Notes: generated by a model from the sequence alone, not told the origin. A DNA stretch of 64,000 nt from Aquimarina sp. Aq107 (GCF_943733665.1 NZ_OX030782.1:1322001-1386000), one strand, 5' to 3'. Positions 1 to 13,200 are shown, numbered from the stretch's first letter. Made by a program: numbers and translations.

Positions 1-3000
1 GATACAGTTACTTTTAGTATTACAGTGACCAATTCAGGTCCAAACAATGCTACGGGTGTTGGCGTAGGGGATACATTTCCAGATGGATATACGACAATAG
101 GAAGTATTAGTGATAGTGGAAGTGAAGCAGGTGGCTTGATCAGCTGGAGTGGATTAAGTGTTACTACTACGACTCCATTAGTATTGACCTATACAGCCGT
201 AGTTACTGCTACAGGTAACTACACAAACTTTGCAGAAGTTACGGCTAGTGATCAGACAGATTTAGATAGTACTCCAGATAGTACTCCCGATACAGATACT
301 CCAACGGAGGATGATGAGACGAGTGCTACACCAACGGTTGCGGCAATCGCAGATTTAAGTATTGCAAAGAGTGCAGTATTGACCACGGATGCTGATACTA
401 GTGGAAGTATCAGTGCTGGTGATACAGTTACTTTTAGTATTACAGTGACCAATTCAGGTCCAAACAATGCTACGGGTGTTGGCGTAGGGGATACATTTCC
501 AGATGGATATACGACAATAGGAAGTATTAGTGATAGTGGAAGTGAAGCAGGTGGCTTGATCAGCTGGAGTGGATTAAGTGTTACTACTACGACTCCATTA
601 GTATTGACCTATACAGCCGTAGTTACTGCTACAGGTAACTACACAAACTTTGCAGAAGTTACGGCTAGTGATCAGACAGATTTAGATAGTACTCCAGATA
701 GTACTCCCGATACAGATACTCCAACGGAGGATGATGAGACGAGTGCTACACCAACGGTTGCGGCAATCGCAGATTTAAGTATTGCAAAGAGTGCAGTATT
801 GACCACGGATGCTGATACTAGTGGAAGTATCAGTGCTGGTGATACAGTTACTTTTAGTATTACAGTGACCAATTCAGGTCCAAACAATGCTACGGGTGTT
901 GGCGTAGGGGATACAGTTCCAGATGGCTATACAACAATAGGAAGTATTAGTGATAGTGGAAGTGAAGCAGGTGGCTTGATCAGCTGGAGTGGATTAAGTG
1001 TTACTACTACGACTCCATTAGTATTGACCTATACAGCCGTAGTTACTGCTACAGGTAACTACACAAACTTTGCAGAGGTTACGGCTAGTGATCAGACAGA
1101 TTTAGATAGTACTCCAGATAGTACTCCCGATACAGATACTCCAACGGAGGATGATGAGACGAGTGCTACACCAACGGTTGCGGCAATCGCAGATTTAAGT
1201 ATTGCAAAGAGTGCAGTATTGACCACGGATGCTGATACTAGTGGAAGTATCAGTGCTGGTGATACAGTTACTTTTAGTATTACAGTGACCAATTCAGGTC
1301 CAAACAATGCTACGGGTGTTGGCGTAGGGGATACAGTTCCAGATGGATATACGACAATAGGAAGTATTAGTGATAGTGGAAGTGAAGCAGGTGGCTTGAT
1401 CAGCTGGAGTGGATTAAGTGTTACTACTACGACTCCATTAGTATTGACCTATACAGCCGTAGTTACTGCTACAGGTAACTACACAAACTTTGCAGAAGTT
1501 ACGGCTAGTGATCAGACAGATTTAGATAGTACTCCAGATAGTACTCCCGATACAGATACTCCAACGGAGGATGATGAGACGAGTGCTACACCAACGGTTG
1601 CGGCAATCGCAGATTTAAGTATTGCAAAGAGTGCAGTATTGACTACAGATGCCGATACTAGTGGAAGTATCAGTGCTGGTGATACAGTTACTTTTAGTAT
1701 TACAGTGACCAATTCAGGTCCAAACAATGCTACGGGTGTTGGCGTAGGGGATACAGTTCCAGATGGTTATACGACAATAGGAAGTATTAGTGATAGTGGA
1801 AGTGAAGCAGGTGGCTTGATCAGCTGGAGTGGATTAAGTGTTACTACTACGACTCCATTAGTATTGACCTATACAGCCGTAGTTACTGCTACAGGTAACT
1901 ACACAAACTTTGCAGAAGTTACGGCTAGTGATCAGACAGATTTAGATAGTACTCCAGATAGTACTCCCGATACAGATACTCCAACGGAGGATGATGAGAC
2001 GAGTGCTACACCAACGGTTGCGGCAATCGCAGATTTAAGTATTGCAAAGAGTGCAGTATTGACCACGGATGCTGATACTAGTGGTAGTATCAGTGCTGGT
2101 GATACAGTTACTTTTAGTATTACAGTGACCAATTCAGGTCCAAACAATGCTACGGGTGTTGGCGTAGGGGATACAGTTCCAGATGGTTATACGACAATAG
2201 GAAGTATTAGTGATAGTGGAAGTGAAGCAGGTGGCTTGATCAGCTGGAGTGGATTAAGTGTTACTACTACGACTCCATTAGTATTGACCTATACAGCCGT
2301 AGTTACTGCTACAGGTAACTACACAAACTTTGCAGAAGTTACGGCTAGTGATCAGACAGATTTAGATAGTACTCCAGATAGTACTCCCGATACAGATACT
2401 CCAACGGAGGATGATGAGACGAGTGCTACACCAACGGTTGCGGCAATCGCAGATTTAAGTATTGCAAAGAGTGCAGTATTGACCACGGATGCTGATACTA
2501 GTGGAAGTATCAGTGCTGGTGATACAGTTACTTTTAGTATTACAGTGACCAATTCAGGTCCAAACAATGCTACGGGTGTTGGCGTAGGGGATACAGTTCC
2601 AGATGGATATACGACAATAGGAAGTATTAGTGATAGTGGAAGTGAAGCAGGTGGCTTGATCAGCTGGAGTGGATTAAGTGTTACTACTACGACTCCATTA
2701 GTATTGACCTATACAGCCGTAGTTACTGCTACAGGTAACTACACAAACTTTGCAGAGGTTACCGCTAGTGATCAGACAGATTTAGATAGTACTCCAGATA
2801 GTACTCCCGATACAGATACTCCAACGGAGGATGATGAGACGAGTGCTACACCAACGGTTGCGGCAATCGCAGATTTAAGTATTGCAAAGAGTGCAGTATT
2901 GACCACGGATGCTGATACTAGTGGTAGTATCAGTGCTGGTGATACAGTTACTTTTAGTATTACAGTGACCAATTCAGGTCCAAACAATGCTACGGGTGTT

Positions 3001-6000
3001 GGCGTAGGGGATACATTTCCAGATGGATATACGACAATAGGAAGTATTAGTGATAGTGGAAGTGAAGCAGGTGGCTTGATCAGCTGGAGTGGATTAAGTG
3101 TTACTACTACGACTCCATTAGTATTGACCTATACAGCCGTAGTTACTGCTACAGGTAACTACACAAACTTTGCAGAAGTTACGGCTAGTGATCAGACAGA
3201 TTTAGATAGTACTCCAGATAGTACTCCCGATACAGATACTCCAACGGAGGATGATGAGACGAGTGCTACACCAACGGTTGCGGCAATCGCAGATTTAAGT
3301 ATTGCAAAGAGTGCAGTATTGACCACGGATGCTGATACTAGTGGTAGTATCAGTGCTGGTGATACAGTTACTTTTAGTATTACAGTGACCAATTCAGGTC
3401 CAAACAATGCTACGGGTGTTGGCGTAGGGGATACATTTCCAGATGGATATACGACAATAGGAAGTATTAGTGATAGTGGAAGTGAAGCAGGTGGCTTGAT
3501 CAGCTGGAGTGGATTAAGTGTTACTACTACGACTCCATTAGTATTGACCTATACAGCCGTAGTTACTGCTACAGGTAACTACACAAACTTTGCAGAAGTT
3601 ACGGCTAGTGATCAGACAGATTTAGATAGTACTCCAGATAGTACTCCCGATACAGATACTCCAACGGAGGATGATGAGACGAGTGCTACACCAACGGTTG
3701 CGGCAATCGCAGATTTAAGTATTGCAAAGAGTGCAGTATTGACTACAGATGCTGATACTAGTGGAAGTATCAGTGCTGGTGATACGGTTACTTTTAGTAT
3801 TACAGTGACCAATTCAGGTCCAAACAATGCTACGGGTGTTGGCGTAGGGGATACAGTTCCAGATGGATATACGACAATAGGAAGTATTAGTGATAGTGGA
3901 AGTGAAGCAGGTGGCTTGATCAGCTGGAGTGGATTAAGTGTTACTACTACGACTCCATTAGTATTGACCTATACAGCCGTAGTTACTGCTACAGGTAACT
4001 ACACAAACTTTGCAGAAGTTACGGCTAGTGATCAGACAGATTTAGATAGTACTCCAGATAGTACTCCCGATACAGATACTCCAACGGAGGATGATGAGAC
4101 GAGTGCTACGCCAACGGTTGCGGCAATTGCAGATTTAAGTATTGCAAAGAGTGCAGTGTTGACTACAGATGCCGATACTAGTGGAAGTATCAGTGCTGGT
4201 GATACGGTTACTTTTAGTATTACAGTGACCAATTCAGGTCCAAACAATGCTACGGGTGTTGGCGTAGGGGATACAGTTCCAGATGGATATACGACAATAG
4301 GAAGTATTAGTGATAGTGGAAGTGAAGCAGGTGGCTTGATCAGCTGGAGTGGATTAAGTGTTACTACTACGACTCCATTAGTATTGACCTATACAGCCGT
4401 AGTTACTGCTACAGGTAACTACACAAACTTTGCAGAAGTTACGGCTAGTGATCAGACAGATTTAGATAGTACTCCAGATAGTACTCCCGATACAGATACT
4501 CCAACGGAGGATGATGAGACGAGTGCTACACCAACGGTTGCGGCAATCGCAGATTTAAGTATTGCAAAGAGTGCAGTATTGACCACGGATGCTGATACTA
4601 GTGGAAGTATCAGTGCTGGTGATACAGTTACTTTTAGTATTACAGTGACCAATTCAGGTCCAAACAATGCTACGGGTGTTGGCGTAGGGGATACAGTTCC
4701 AGATGGCTATACGACAATAGGAAGTATTAGTGATAGTGGAAGTGAAGCAGGTGGCTTGATCAGCTGGAGTGGATTAAGTGTTACTACTACGACTCCATTA
4801 GTATTGACCTATACAGCCGTAGTTACTGCTACAGGTAACTACACAAACTTTGCAGAGGTTACCGCTAGTGATCAGACAGATTTAGATAGTACTCCAGATA
4901 GTACTCCCGATACAGATACTCCAACGGAGGATGATGAGACGAGTGCTACACCAACGGTTGCGGCAATCGCAGATTTAAGTATTGCAAAGAGTGCAGTATT
5001 GACCACGGATGCTGATACTAGTGGTAGTATCAGTGCTGGTGATACAGTTACTTTTAGTATTACAGTGACCAATTCAGGTCCAAACAATGCTACGGGTGTT
5101 GGCGTAGGGGATACAGTTCCAGATGGATATACGACAATAGGAAGTATTAGTGATAGTGGAAGTGAAGCAGGTGGCTTGATCAGCTGGAGTGGATTAAGTG
5201 TTACTACTACGACTCCATTAGTATTGACCTATACAGCCGTAGTTACTGCTACAGGTAACTACACAAACTTTGCAGAAGTTACGGCTAGTGATCAGACAGA
5301 TTTAGATAGTACTCCAGATAGTACTCCCGATACAGATACTCCAACGGAGGATGATGAGACGAGTGCTACACCAACGGTTGCGGCAATCGCAGATTTAAGT
5401 ATTGCAAAGAGTGCAGTATTGACCACGGATGCTGATACTAGTGGAAGTATCAGTGCTGGTGATACGGTTACTTTTAGTATTACAGTGACCAATTCAGGTC
5501 CAAACAATGCTACGGGTGTTGGCGTAGGGGATACAGTTCCAGATGGCTATACAACAATAGGAAGTATTAGTGATAGTGGAAGTGAAGCAGGTGGCTTGAT
5601 CAGCTGGAGTGGATTAAGTGTTACTACTACGACTCCATTAGTATTGACCTATACAGCCGTAGTTACTGCTACAGGTAACTACACAAACTTTGCAGAAGTT
5701 ACGGCTAGTGATCAGACAGATTTAGATAGTACTCCAGATAGTACTCCCGATACAGATACTCCAACGGAGGATGATGAGACGAGTGCTACACCAACGGTTG
5801 CGGCAATCGCAGATTTAAGTATTGCAAAGAGTGCAGTATTGACTACAGATGCCGATACTAGTGGAAGTATCAGTGCTGGTGATACGGTTACTTTTAGTAT
5901 TACAGTGACCAATTCAGGTCCAAACAATGCTACGGGTGTTGGCGTAGGGGATACATTTCCAGATGGTTATACAACAATAGGAAGTATTAGTGATAGTGGA

Positions 6001-6738
6001 AGTGAAGCAGGTGGCTTGATCAGCTGGAGTGGATTAAGTGTTACTACTACGACTCCATTAGTATTGACCTATACAGCCGTAGTTACTGCTACAGGTAACT
6101 ACACAAACTTTGCAGAAGTTACGGCTAGTGATCAGACAGATTTAGATAGTACTCCAGATAGTACTCCCGATACAGATACTCCAACGGAGGATGATGAGAC
6201 GAGTGCTACACCAACGGTTGCGGCAATCGCAGATTTAAGTATTGCAAAGAGTGCAGTATTGACCACGGATGCTGATACTAGTGGAAGTATCAGTGCTGGT
6301 GATACAGTTACTTTTAGTATTACAGTGACCAATTCAGGTCCAAACAATGCTACGGGTGTTGGCGTAGGGGATACAGTTCCAGATGGATATACGACAATAG
6401 GAAGTATTAGTGATAGTGGAAGTGAAGCAGGTGGCTTGATCAGCTGGAGTGGATTAAGTGTTACTACTACGACTCCATTAGTATTGACCTATACAGCCGT
6501 AGTTACTGCTACAGGTAACTACACAAACTTTGCAGAAGTTACGGCTAGTGATCAGACAGATTTAGATAGTACTCCAGATAGTACTCCCGATACAGATACT
6601 CCAACGGAGGATGATGAGACGAGTGCTACACCAACGGTTGCGGCAATCGCAGATTTAAGTATTGCAAAGAGTGCAGTATTGACCACGGATGCTGATACTA
6701 GTGGAAGTATCAGTGCTGGTGATACAGGTTACTTTTAG
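1..6738 (+). CDS. Giant DUF11-repeat adhesin, N-terminal-side fragment (open at left edge, ends at a frameshift)
   Basis: The frame is open from base 1, so the true start lies outside the window; the ATG at 25 is inside a repeat and is not a start. The fragment is sixteen 140-residue repeats and the beginning of a seventeenth. Each unit runs from ADLSIAKS through a VTFSITVTNSGPNNATGV segment to an acidic Thr/Asp-rich linker (TPDTDTPTEDDETSATPT). This is the pattern of DUF11 (TIGR01451-like) beta-sandwich repeats found in secreted Bacteroidota adhesins. The frame is lost near 6727, where gatacag-tt becomes gatacagg-tt, and stops at 6738. The identical protein sequence resumes at once in the next frame, so this is one gene with 6689-7252 and 7224-17342. 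Whether the shift is a real mutation or a consensus error in a long repeat cannot be told from sequence alone. Confidence 0.85.
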   Translation, partial: DTVTFSITVTNSGPNNATGVGVGDTFPDGYTTIGSISDSGSEAGGLISWSGLSVTTTTPLVLTYTAVVTATGNYTNFAEVTASDQTDLDSTPDSTPDTDTPTEDDETSATPTVAAIADLSIAKSAVLTTDADTSGSISAGDTVTFSITVTNSGPNNATGVGVGDTFPDGYTTIGSISDSGSEAGGLISWSGLSVTTTTPLVLTYTAVVTATGNYTNFAEVTASDQTDLDSTPDSTPDTDTPTEDDETSATPTVAAIADLSIAKSAVLTTDADTSGSISAGDTVTFSITVTNSGPNNATGVGVGDTVPDGYTTIGSISDSGSEAGGLISWSGLSVTTTTPLVLTYTAVVTATGNYTNFAEVTASDQTDLDSTPDSTPDTDTPTEDDETSATPTVAAIADLSIAKSAVLTTDADTSGSISAGDTVTFSITVTNSGPNNATGVGVGDTVPDGYTTIGSISDSGSEAGGLISWSGLSVTTTTPLVLTYTAVVTATGNYTNFAEVTASDQTDLDSTPDSTPDTDTPTEDDETSATPTVAAIADLSIAKSAVLTTDADTSGSISAGDTVTFSITVTNSGPNNATGVGVGDTVPDGYTTIGSISDSGSEAGGLISWSGLSVTTTTPLVLTYTAVVTATGNYTNFAEVTASDQTDLDSTPDSTPDTDTPTEDDETSATPTVAAIADLSIAKSAVLTTDADTSGSISAGDTVTFSITVTNSGPNNATGVGVGDTVPDGYTTIGSISDSGSEAGGLISWSGLSVTTTTPLVLTYTAVVTATGNYTNFAEVTASDQTDLDSTPDSTPDTDTPTEDDETSATPTVAAIADLSIAKSAVLTTDADTSGSISAGDTVTFSITVTNSGPNNATGVGVGDTVPDGYTTIGSISDSGSEAGGLISWSGLSVTTTTPLVLTYTAVVTATGNYTNFAEVTASDQTDLDSTPDSTPDTDTPTEDDETSATPTVAAIADLSIAKSAVLTTDADTSGSISAGDTVTFSITVTNSGPNNATGVGVGDTFPDGYTTIGSISDSGSEAGGLISWSGLSVTTTTPLVLTYTAVVTATGNYTNFAEVTASDQTDLDSTPDSTPDTDTPTEDDETSATPTVAAIADLSIAKSAVLTTDADTSGSISAGDTVTFSITVTNSGPNNATGVGVGDTFPDGYTTIGSISDSGSEAGGLISWSGLSVTTTTPLVLTYTAVVTATGNYTNFAEVTASDQTDLDSTPDSTPDTDTPTEDDETSATPTVAAIADLSIAKSAVLTTDADTSGSISAGDTVTFSITVTNSGPNNATGVGVGDTVPDGYTTIGSISDSGSEAGGLISWSGLSVTTTTPLVLTYTAVVTATGNYTNFAEVTASDQTDLDSTPDSTPDTDTPTEDDETSATPTVAAIADLSIAKSAVLTTDADTSGSISAGDTVTFSITVTNSGPNNATGVGVGDTVPDGYTTIGSISDSGSEAGGLISWSGLSVTTTTPLVLTYTAVVTATGNYTNFAEVTASDQTDLDSTPDSTPDTDTPTEDDETSATPTVAAIADLSIAKSAVLTTDADTSGSISAGDTVTFSITVTNSGPNNATGVGVGDTVPDGYTTIGSISDSGSEAGGLISWSGLSVTTTTPLVLTYTAVVTATGNYTNFAEVTASDQTDLDSTPDSTPDTDTPTEDDETSATPTVAAIADLSIAKSAVLTTDADTSGSISAGDTVTFSITVTNSGPNNATGVGVGDTVPDGYTTIGSISDSGSEAGGLISWSGLSVTTTTPLVLTYTAVVTATGNYTNFAEVTASDQTDLDSTPDSTPDTDTPTEDDETSATPTVAAIADLSIAKSAVLTTDADTSGSISAGDTVTFSITVTNSGPNNATGVGVGDTVPDGYTTIGSISDSGSEAGGLISWSGLSVTTTTPLVLTYTAVVTATGNYTNFAEVTASDQTDLDSTPDSTPDTDTPTEDDETSATPTVAAIADLSIAKSAVLTTDADTSGSISAGDTVTFSITVTNSGPNNATGVGVGDTFPDGYTTIGSISDSGSEAGGLISWSGLSVTTTTPLVLTYTAVVTATGNYTNFAEVTASDQTDLDSTPDSTPDTDTPTEDDETSATPTVAAIADLSIAKSAVLTTDADTSGSISAGDTVTFSITVTNSGPNNATGVGVGDTVPDGYTTIGSISDSGSEAGGLISWSGLSVTTTTPLVLTYTAVVTATGNYTNFAEVTASDQTDLDSTPDSTPDTDTPTEDDETSATPTVAAIADLSIAKSAVLTTDADTSGSISAGDTGYF

Positions 6739-7252
6739 TATTACAGTGACCAATTCAGGTCCAAACAATGCTACGGGTGTTGGCGTAGGGGATACATTTC
6801 CAGATGGATATACGACAATAGGAAGTATTAGTGATAGTGGAAGTGAAGCAGGTGGCTTGATCAGCTGGAGTGGATTAAGTGTTACTACTACGACTCCATT
6901 AGTATTGACCTATACAGCCGTAGTTACTGCTACAGGTAACTACACAAACTTTGCAGAAGTTACGGCTAGTGATCAGACAGATTTAGATAGTACTCCAGAT
7001 AGTACTCCCGATACAGATACTCCAACGGAGGATGATGAGACGAGTGCTACACCAACGGTTGCGGCAATCGCAGATTTAAGTATTGCAAAGAGTGCAGTAT
7101 TGACCACGGATGCTGATACTAGTGGAAGTATCAGTGCTGGTGATACGGTTACTTTTAGTATTACAGTGACCAATTCAGGTCCAAACAATGCTACGGGTGT
7201 TGGCGTAGGGGATACATTTCCAGATGGATTATACGACAATAGGAAGTATTAG
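6689..7252 (+). pseudogene. Middle fragment of the giant adhesin between two frameshifts
   Basis: This is the second reading-frame segment of the same adhesin. From about 6728 it carries on the DUF11-like repeat (VTFSITVTNSGPNNATG) for one full unit and part of another. It leaves frame near 7229, where gatgga-tat becomes gatgga-ttat, and stops at 7252. The residues before about 6728 are out-of-frame and meaningless, so the nominal ATG at 6689 is not a start. It makes sense only as part of the gene spanning 1-17342. Each junction is a +1 insertion that lengthens a run from one base to two, and the two lie about 500 bp apart in adjacent repeats. Confidence 0.75.
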
Positions 7253-10200
7253 TGATAGTGGAAGTGAAGCAGGTGGCTTGATCAGCTGGAGTGGATTAAG
7301 TGTTACTACTACGACTCCATTAGTATTGACCTATACAGCCGTAGTTACTGCTACAGGTAACTACACAAACTTTGCAGAAGTTACGGCTAGTGATCAGACA
7401 GATTTAGATAGTACTCCAGATAGTACTCCCGATACAGATACTCCAACGGAGGATGATGAGACGAGTGCTACACCAACGGTTGCGGCAATCGCAGATTTAA
7501 GTATTGCAAAGAGTGCAGTATTGACCACGGATGCTGATACTAGTGGTAGTATCAGTGCTGGTGATACAGTTACTTTTAGTATTACAGTGACCAATTCAGG
7601 TCCAAACAATGCTACGGGTGTTGGCGTAGGGGATACAGTTCCAGATGGATATACGACAATAGGAAGTATTAGTGATAGTGGAAGTGAAGCAGGTGGCTTG
7701 ATCAGCTGGAGTGGATTAAGTGTTACTACTACGACTCCATTAGTATTGACCTATACAGCCGTAGTTACTGCTACAGGTAACTACACAAACTTTGCAGAAG
7801 TTACGGCTAGTGATCAGACAGATTTAGATAGTACTCCAGATAGTACTCCCGATACAGATACTCCAACGGAGGATGATGAGACGAGTGCTACACCAACGGT
7901 TGCGGCAATCGCAGATTTAAGTATTGCAAAGAGTGCAGTATTGACTACAGATGCTGATACTAGTGGAAGTATCAGTGCTGGTGATACAGTTACTTTTAGT
8001 ATTACAGTGACCAATTCAGGTCCAAACAATGCTACGGGTGTTGGCGTAGGGGATACAGTTCCAGATGGATATACGACAATAGGAAGTATTAGTGATAGTG
8101 GAAGTGAAGCAGGTGGCTTGATCAGCTGGAGTGGATTAAGTGTTACTACTACGACTCCATTAGTATTGACCTATACAGCCGTAGTTACTGCTACAGGTAA
8201 CTACACAAACTTTGCAGAAGTTACGGCTAGTGATCAGACAGATTTAGATAGTACTCCAGATAGTACTCCCGATACAGATACTCCAACGGAGGATGATGAG
8301 ACGAGTGCTACACCAACGGTTGCGGCAATCGCAGATTTAAGTATTGCAAAGAGTGCAGTATTGACCACGGATGCTGATACTAGTGGTAGTATCAGTGCTG
8401 GTGATACAGTTACTTTTAGTATTACAGTGACCAATTCAGGTCCAAACAATGCTACGGGTGTTGGCGTAGGGGATACAGTTCCAGATGGATATACGACAAT
8501 AGGAAGTATTAGTGATAGTGGAAGTGAAGCAGGTGGCTTGATCAGCTGGAGTGGATTAAGTGTTACTACTACGACTCCATTAGTATTGACCTATACAGCC
8601 GTAGTTACTGCTACAGGTAACTACACAAACTTTGCAGAGGTTACCGCTAGTGATCAGACAGATTTAGATAGTACTCCAGATAGTACTCCCGATACAGATA
8701 CTCCAACGGAGGATGATGAGACGAGTGCTACACCAACGGTTGCGGCAATCGCAGATTTAAGTATTGCAAAGAGTGCAGTATTGACCACGGATGCTGATAC
8801 TAGTGGAAGTATCAGTGCTGGTGATACAGTTACTTTTAGTATTACAGTGACCAATTCAGGTCCAAACAATGCTACGGGTGTTGGCGTAGGGGATACAGTT
8901 CCAGATGGTTATACAACAATAGGAAGTATTAGTGATAGTGGAAGTGAAGCAGGTGGCTTGATCAGCTGGAGTGGATTAAGTGTTACTACTACGACTCCAT
9001 TAGTATTGACCTATACAGCCGTAGTTACTGCTACAGGTAACTACACAAACTTTGCAGAAGTTACGGCTAGTGATCAGACAGATTTAGATAGTACTCCAGA
9101 TAGTACTCCCGATACAGATACTCCAACGGAGGATGATGAGACGAGTGCTACACCAACGGTTGCGGCAATCGCAGATTTAAGTATTGCAAAGAGTGCAGTA
9201 TTGACCACGGATGCTGATACTAGTGGAAGTATCAGTGCTGGTGATACAGTTACTTTTAGTATTACAGTGACCAATTCAGGTCCAAACAATGCTACGGGTG
9301 TTGGCGTAGGGGATACATTTCCAGATGGTTATACAACAATAGGAAGTATTAGTGATAGTGGAAGTGAAGCAGGTGGCTTGATCAGCTGGAGTGGATTAAG
9401 TGTTACTACTACGACTCCATTAGTATTGACCTATACAGCCGTAGTTACTGCTACAGGTAACTACACAAACTTTGCAGAAGTTACGGCTAGTGATCAGACA
9501 GATTTAGATAGTACTCCAGATAGTACTCCCGATACAGATACTCCAACGGAGGATGATGAGACGAGTGCTACACCAACGGTTGCGGCAATCGCAGATTTAA
9601 GTATTGCAAAGAGTGCAGTATTGACTACAGATGCGGATACTAGTGGTAGTATCAGTGCTGGTGATACAGTTACTTTTAGTATTACAGTGACCAATTCAGG
9701 TCCAAACAATGCTACGGGTGTTGGCGTAGGGGATACAGTTCCAGATGGATATACGACAATAGGAAGTATTAGTGATAGTGGAAGTGAAGCAGGTGGCTTG
9801 ATCAGCTGGAGTGGATTAAGTGTTACTACTACGACTCCATTAGTATTGACCTATACAGCCGTAGTTACTGCTACAGGTAACTACACAAACTTTGCAGAAG
9901 TTACGGCTAGTGATCAGACAGATTTAGATAGTACTCCAGATAGTACTCCCGATACAGATACTCCAACGGAGGATGATGAGACGAGTGCTACACCAACGGT
10001 TGCGGCAATCGCAGATTTAAGTATTGCAAAGAGTGCAGTATTGACTACAGATGCCGATACTAGTGGAAGTATCAGTGCTGGTGATACAGTTACTTTTAGT
10101 ATTACAGTGACCAATTCAGGTCCAAACAATGCTACGGGTGTTGGCGTAGGGGATACAGTTCCAGATGGCTATACAACAATAGGAAGTATTAGTGATAGTG

Positions 10201-13200
10201 GAAGTGAAGCAGGTGGCTTGATCAGCTGGAGTGGATTAAGTGTTACTACTACGACTACGACTCCATTAGTATTGACCTATACAGCCGTAGTTACTGCTAC
10301 AGGTAACTACACAAACTTTGCAGAAGTTACGGCTAGTGATCAGACAGATTTAGATAGTACTCCAGATAGTACTCCCGATACAGATACTCCAACGGAGGAT
10401 GATGAGACGAGTGCTACGCCAACGGTTGCGGCAATTGCAGATTTAAGTATTGCAAAGAGTGCAGTGTTGACTACAGATGCCGATACTAGTGGAAGTATCA
10501 GTGCTGGTGATACGGTTACTTTTAGTATTACAGTGACCAATTCAGGTCCAAACAATGCTACGGGTGTTGGCGTAGGGGATACAGTTCCAGATGGATATAC
10601 GACAATAGGAAGTATTAGTGATAGTGGAAGTGAAGCAGGTGGCTTGATCAGCTGGAGTGGATTAAGTGTTACTACTACGACTCCATTAGTATTGACCTAT
10701 ACAGCCGTAGTTACTGCTACAGGTAACTACACAAACTTTGCAGAAGTTACGGCTAGTGATCAGACAGATTTAGATAGTACTCCAGATAGTACTCCCGATA
10801 CAGATACTCCAACGGAGGATGATGAGACGAGTGCTACACCAACGGTTGCGGCAATCGCAGATTTAAGTATTGCAAAGAGTGCAGTATTGACCACGGATGC
10901 TGATACTAGTGGAAGTATCAGTGCTGGTGATACAGTTACTTTTAGTATTACAGTGACCAATTCAGGTCCAAACAATGCTACGGGTGTTGGCGTAGGGGAT
11001 ACAGTTCCAGATGGCTATACGACAATAGGAAGTATTAGTGATAGTGGAAGTGAAGCAGGTGGCTTGATCAGCTGGAGTGGATTAAGTGTTACTACTACGA
11101 CTCCATTAGTATTGACCTATACAGCCGTAGTTACTGCTACAGGTAACTACACAAACTTTGCAGAGGTTACCGCTAGTGATCAGACAGATTTAGATAGTAC
11201 TCCAGATAGTACTCCCGATACAGATACTCCAACGGAGGATGATGAGACGAGTGCTACACCAACGGTTGCGGCAATCGCAGATTTAAGTATTGCAAAGAGT
11301 GCAGTATTGATCACGGATGCTGATACTAGTGGTAGTATCAGTGCTGGTGATACAGTTACTTTTAGTATTACAGTGACCAATTCAGGTCCAAACAATGCTA
11401 CGGGTGTTGGCGTAGGGGATACAGTTCCAGATGGATATACGACAATAGGAAGTATTAGTGATAGTGGAAGTGAAGCAGGTGGCTTGATCAGCTGGAGTGG
11501 ATTAAGTGTTACTACTACGACTCCATTAGTATTGACCTATACAGCCGTAGTTACTGCTACAGGTAACTACACAAACTTTGCAGAAGTTACGGCTAGTGAT
11601 CAGACAGATTTAGATAGTACTCCAGATAGTACTCCCGATACAGATACTCCAACGGAGGATGATGAGACGAGTGCTACACCAACGGTTGCGGCAATCGCAG
11701 ATTTAAGTATTGCAAAGAGTGCAGTATTGACTACAGATGCTGATACTAGTGGAAGTATCAGTGCTGGTGATACGGTTACTTTTAGTATTACAGTGACCAA
11801 TTCAGGTCCAAACAATGCTACGGGTGTTGGCGTAGGGGATACAGTTCCAGATGGATATACGACAATAGGAAGTATTAGTGATAGTGGAAGTGAAGCAGGT
11901 GGCTTGATCAGCTGGAGTGGATTAAGTGTTACTACTACGACTCCATTAGTATTGACCTATACAGCCGTAGTTACTGCTACAGGTAACTACACAAACTTTG
12001 CAGAAGTTACGGCTAGTGATCAGACAGATTTAGATAGTACTCCAGATAGTACTCCCGATACAGATACTCCAACGGAGGATGATGAGACGAGTGCTACGCC
12101 AACGGTTGCGGCAATTGCAGATTTAAGTATTGCAAAGAGTGCAGTGTTGACTACAGATGCCGATACTAGTGGAAGTATCAGTGCTGGTGATACGGTTACT
12201 TTTAGTATTACAGTGACCAATTCAGGTCCAAACAATGCTACGGGTGTTGGCGTAGGGGATACAGTTCCAGATGGTTATACGACAATAGGAAGTATTAGTG
12301 ATAGTGGAAGTGAAGCAGGTGGCTTGATCAGCTGGAGTGGATTAAGTGTTACTACTACGACTCCATTAGTATTGACCTATACAGCCGTAGTTACTGCTAC
12401 AGGTAACTACACAAACTTTGCAGAAGTTACGGCTAGTGATCAGACAGATTTAGATAGTACTCCAGATAGTACTCCCGATACAGATACTCCAACGGAGGAT
12501 GATGAGACGAGTGCTACACCAACGGTTGCGGCAATCGCAGATTTAAGTATTGCAAAGAGTGCAGTATTGACCACGGATGCTGATACTAGTGGAAGTATCA
12601 GTGCTGGTGATACAGTTACTTTTAGTATTACAGTGACCAATTCAGGTCCAAACAATGCTACGGGTGTTGGCGTAGGGGATACAGTTCCAGATGGCTATAC
12701 GACAATAGGAAGTATTAGTGATAGTGGAAGTGAAGCAGGTGGCTTGATCAGCTGGAGTGGATTAAGTGTTACTACTACGACTCCATTAGTATTGACCTAT
12801 ACAGCCGTAGTTACTGCTACAGGTAACTACACAAACTTTGCAGAGGTTACCGCTAGTGATCAGACAGATTTAGATAGTACTCCAGATAGTACTCCCGATA
12901 CAGATACTCCAACGGAGGATGATGAGACGAGTGCTACACCAACGGTTGCGGCAATCGCAGATTTAAGTATTGCAAAGAGTGCAGTATTGACCACGGATGC
13001 TGATACTAGTGGTAGTATCAGTGCTGGTGATACAGTTACTTTTAGTATTACAGTGACCAATTCAGGTCCAAACAATGCTACGGGTGTTGGCGTAGGGGAT
13101 ACAGTTCCAGATGGATATACGACAATAGGAAGTATTAGTGATAGTGGAAGTGAAGCAGGTGGCTTGATCAGCTGGAGTGGATTAAGTGTTACTACTACGA

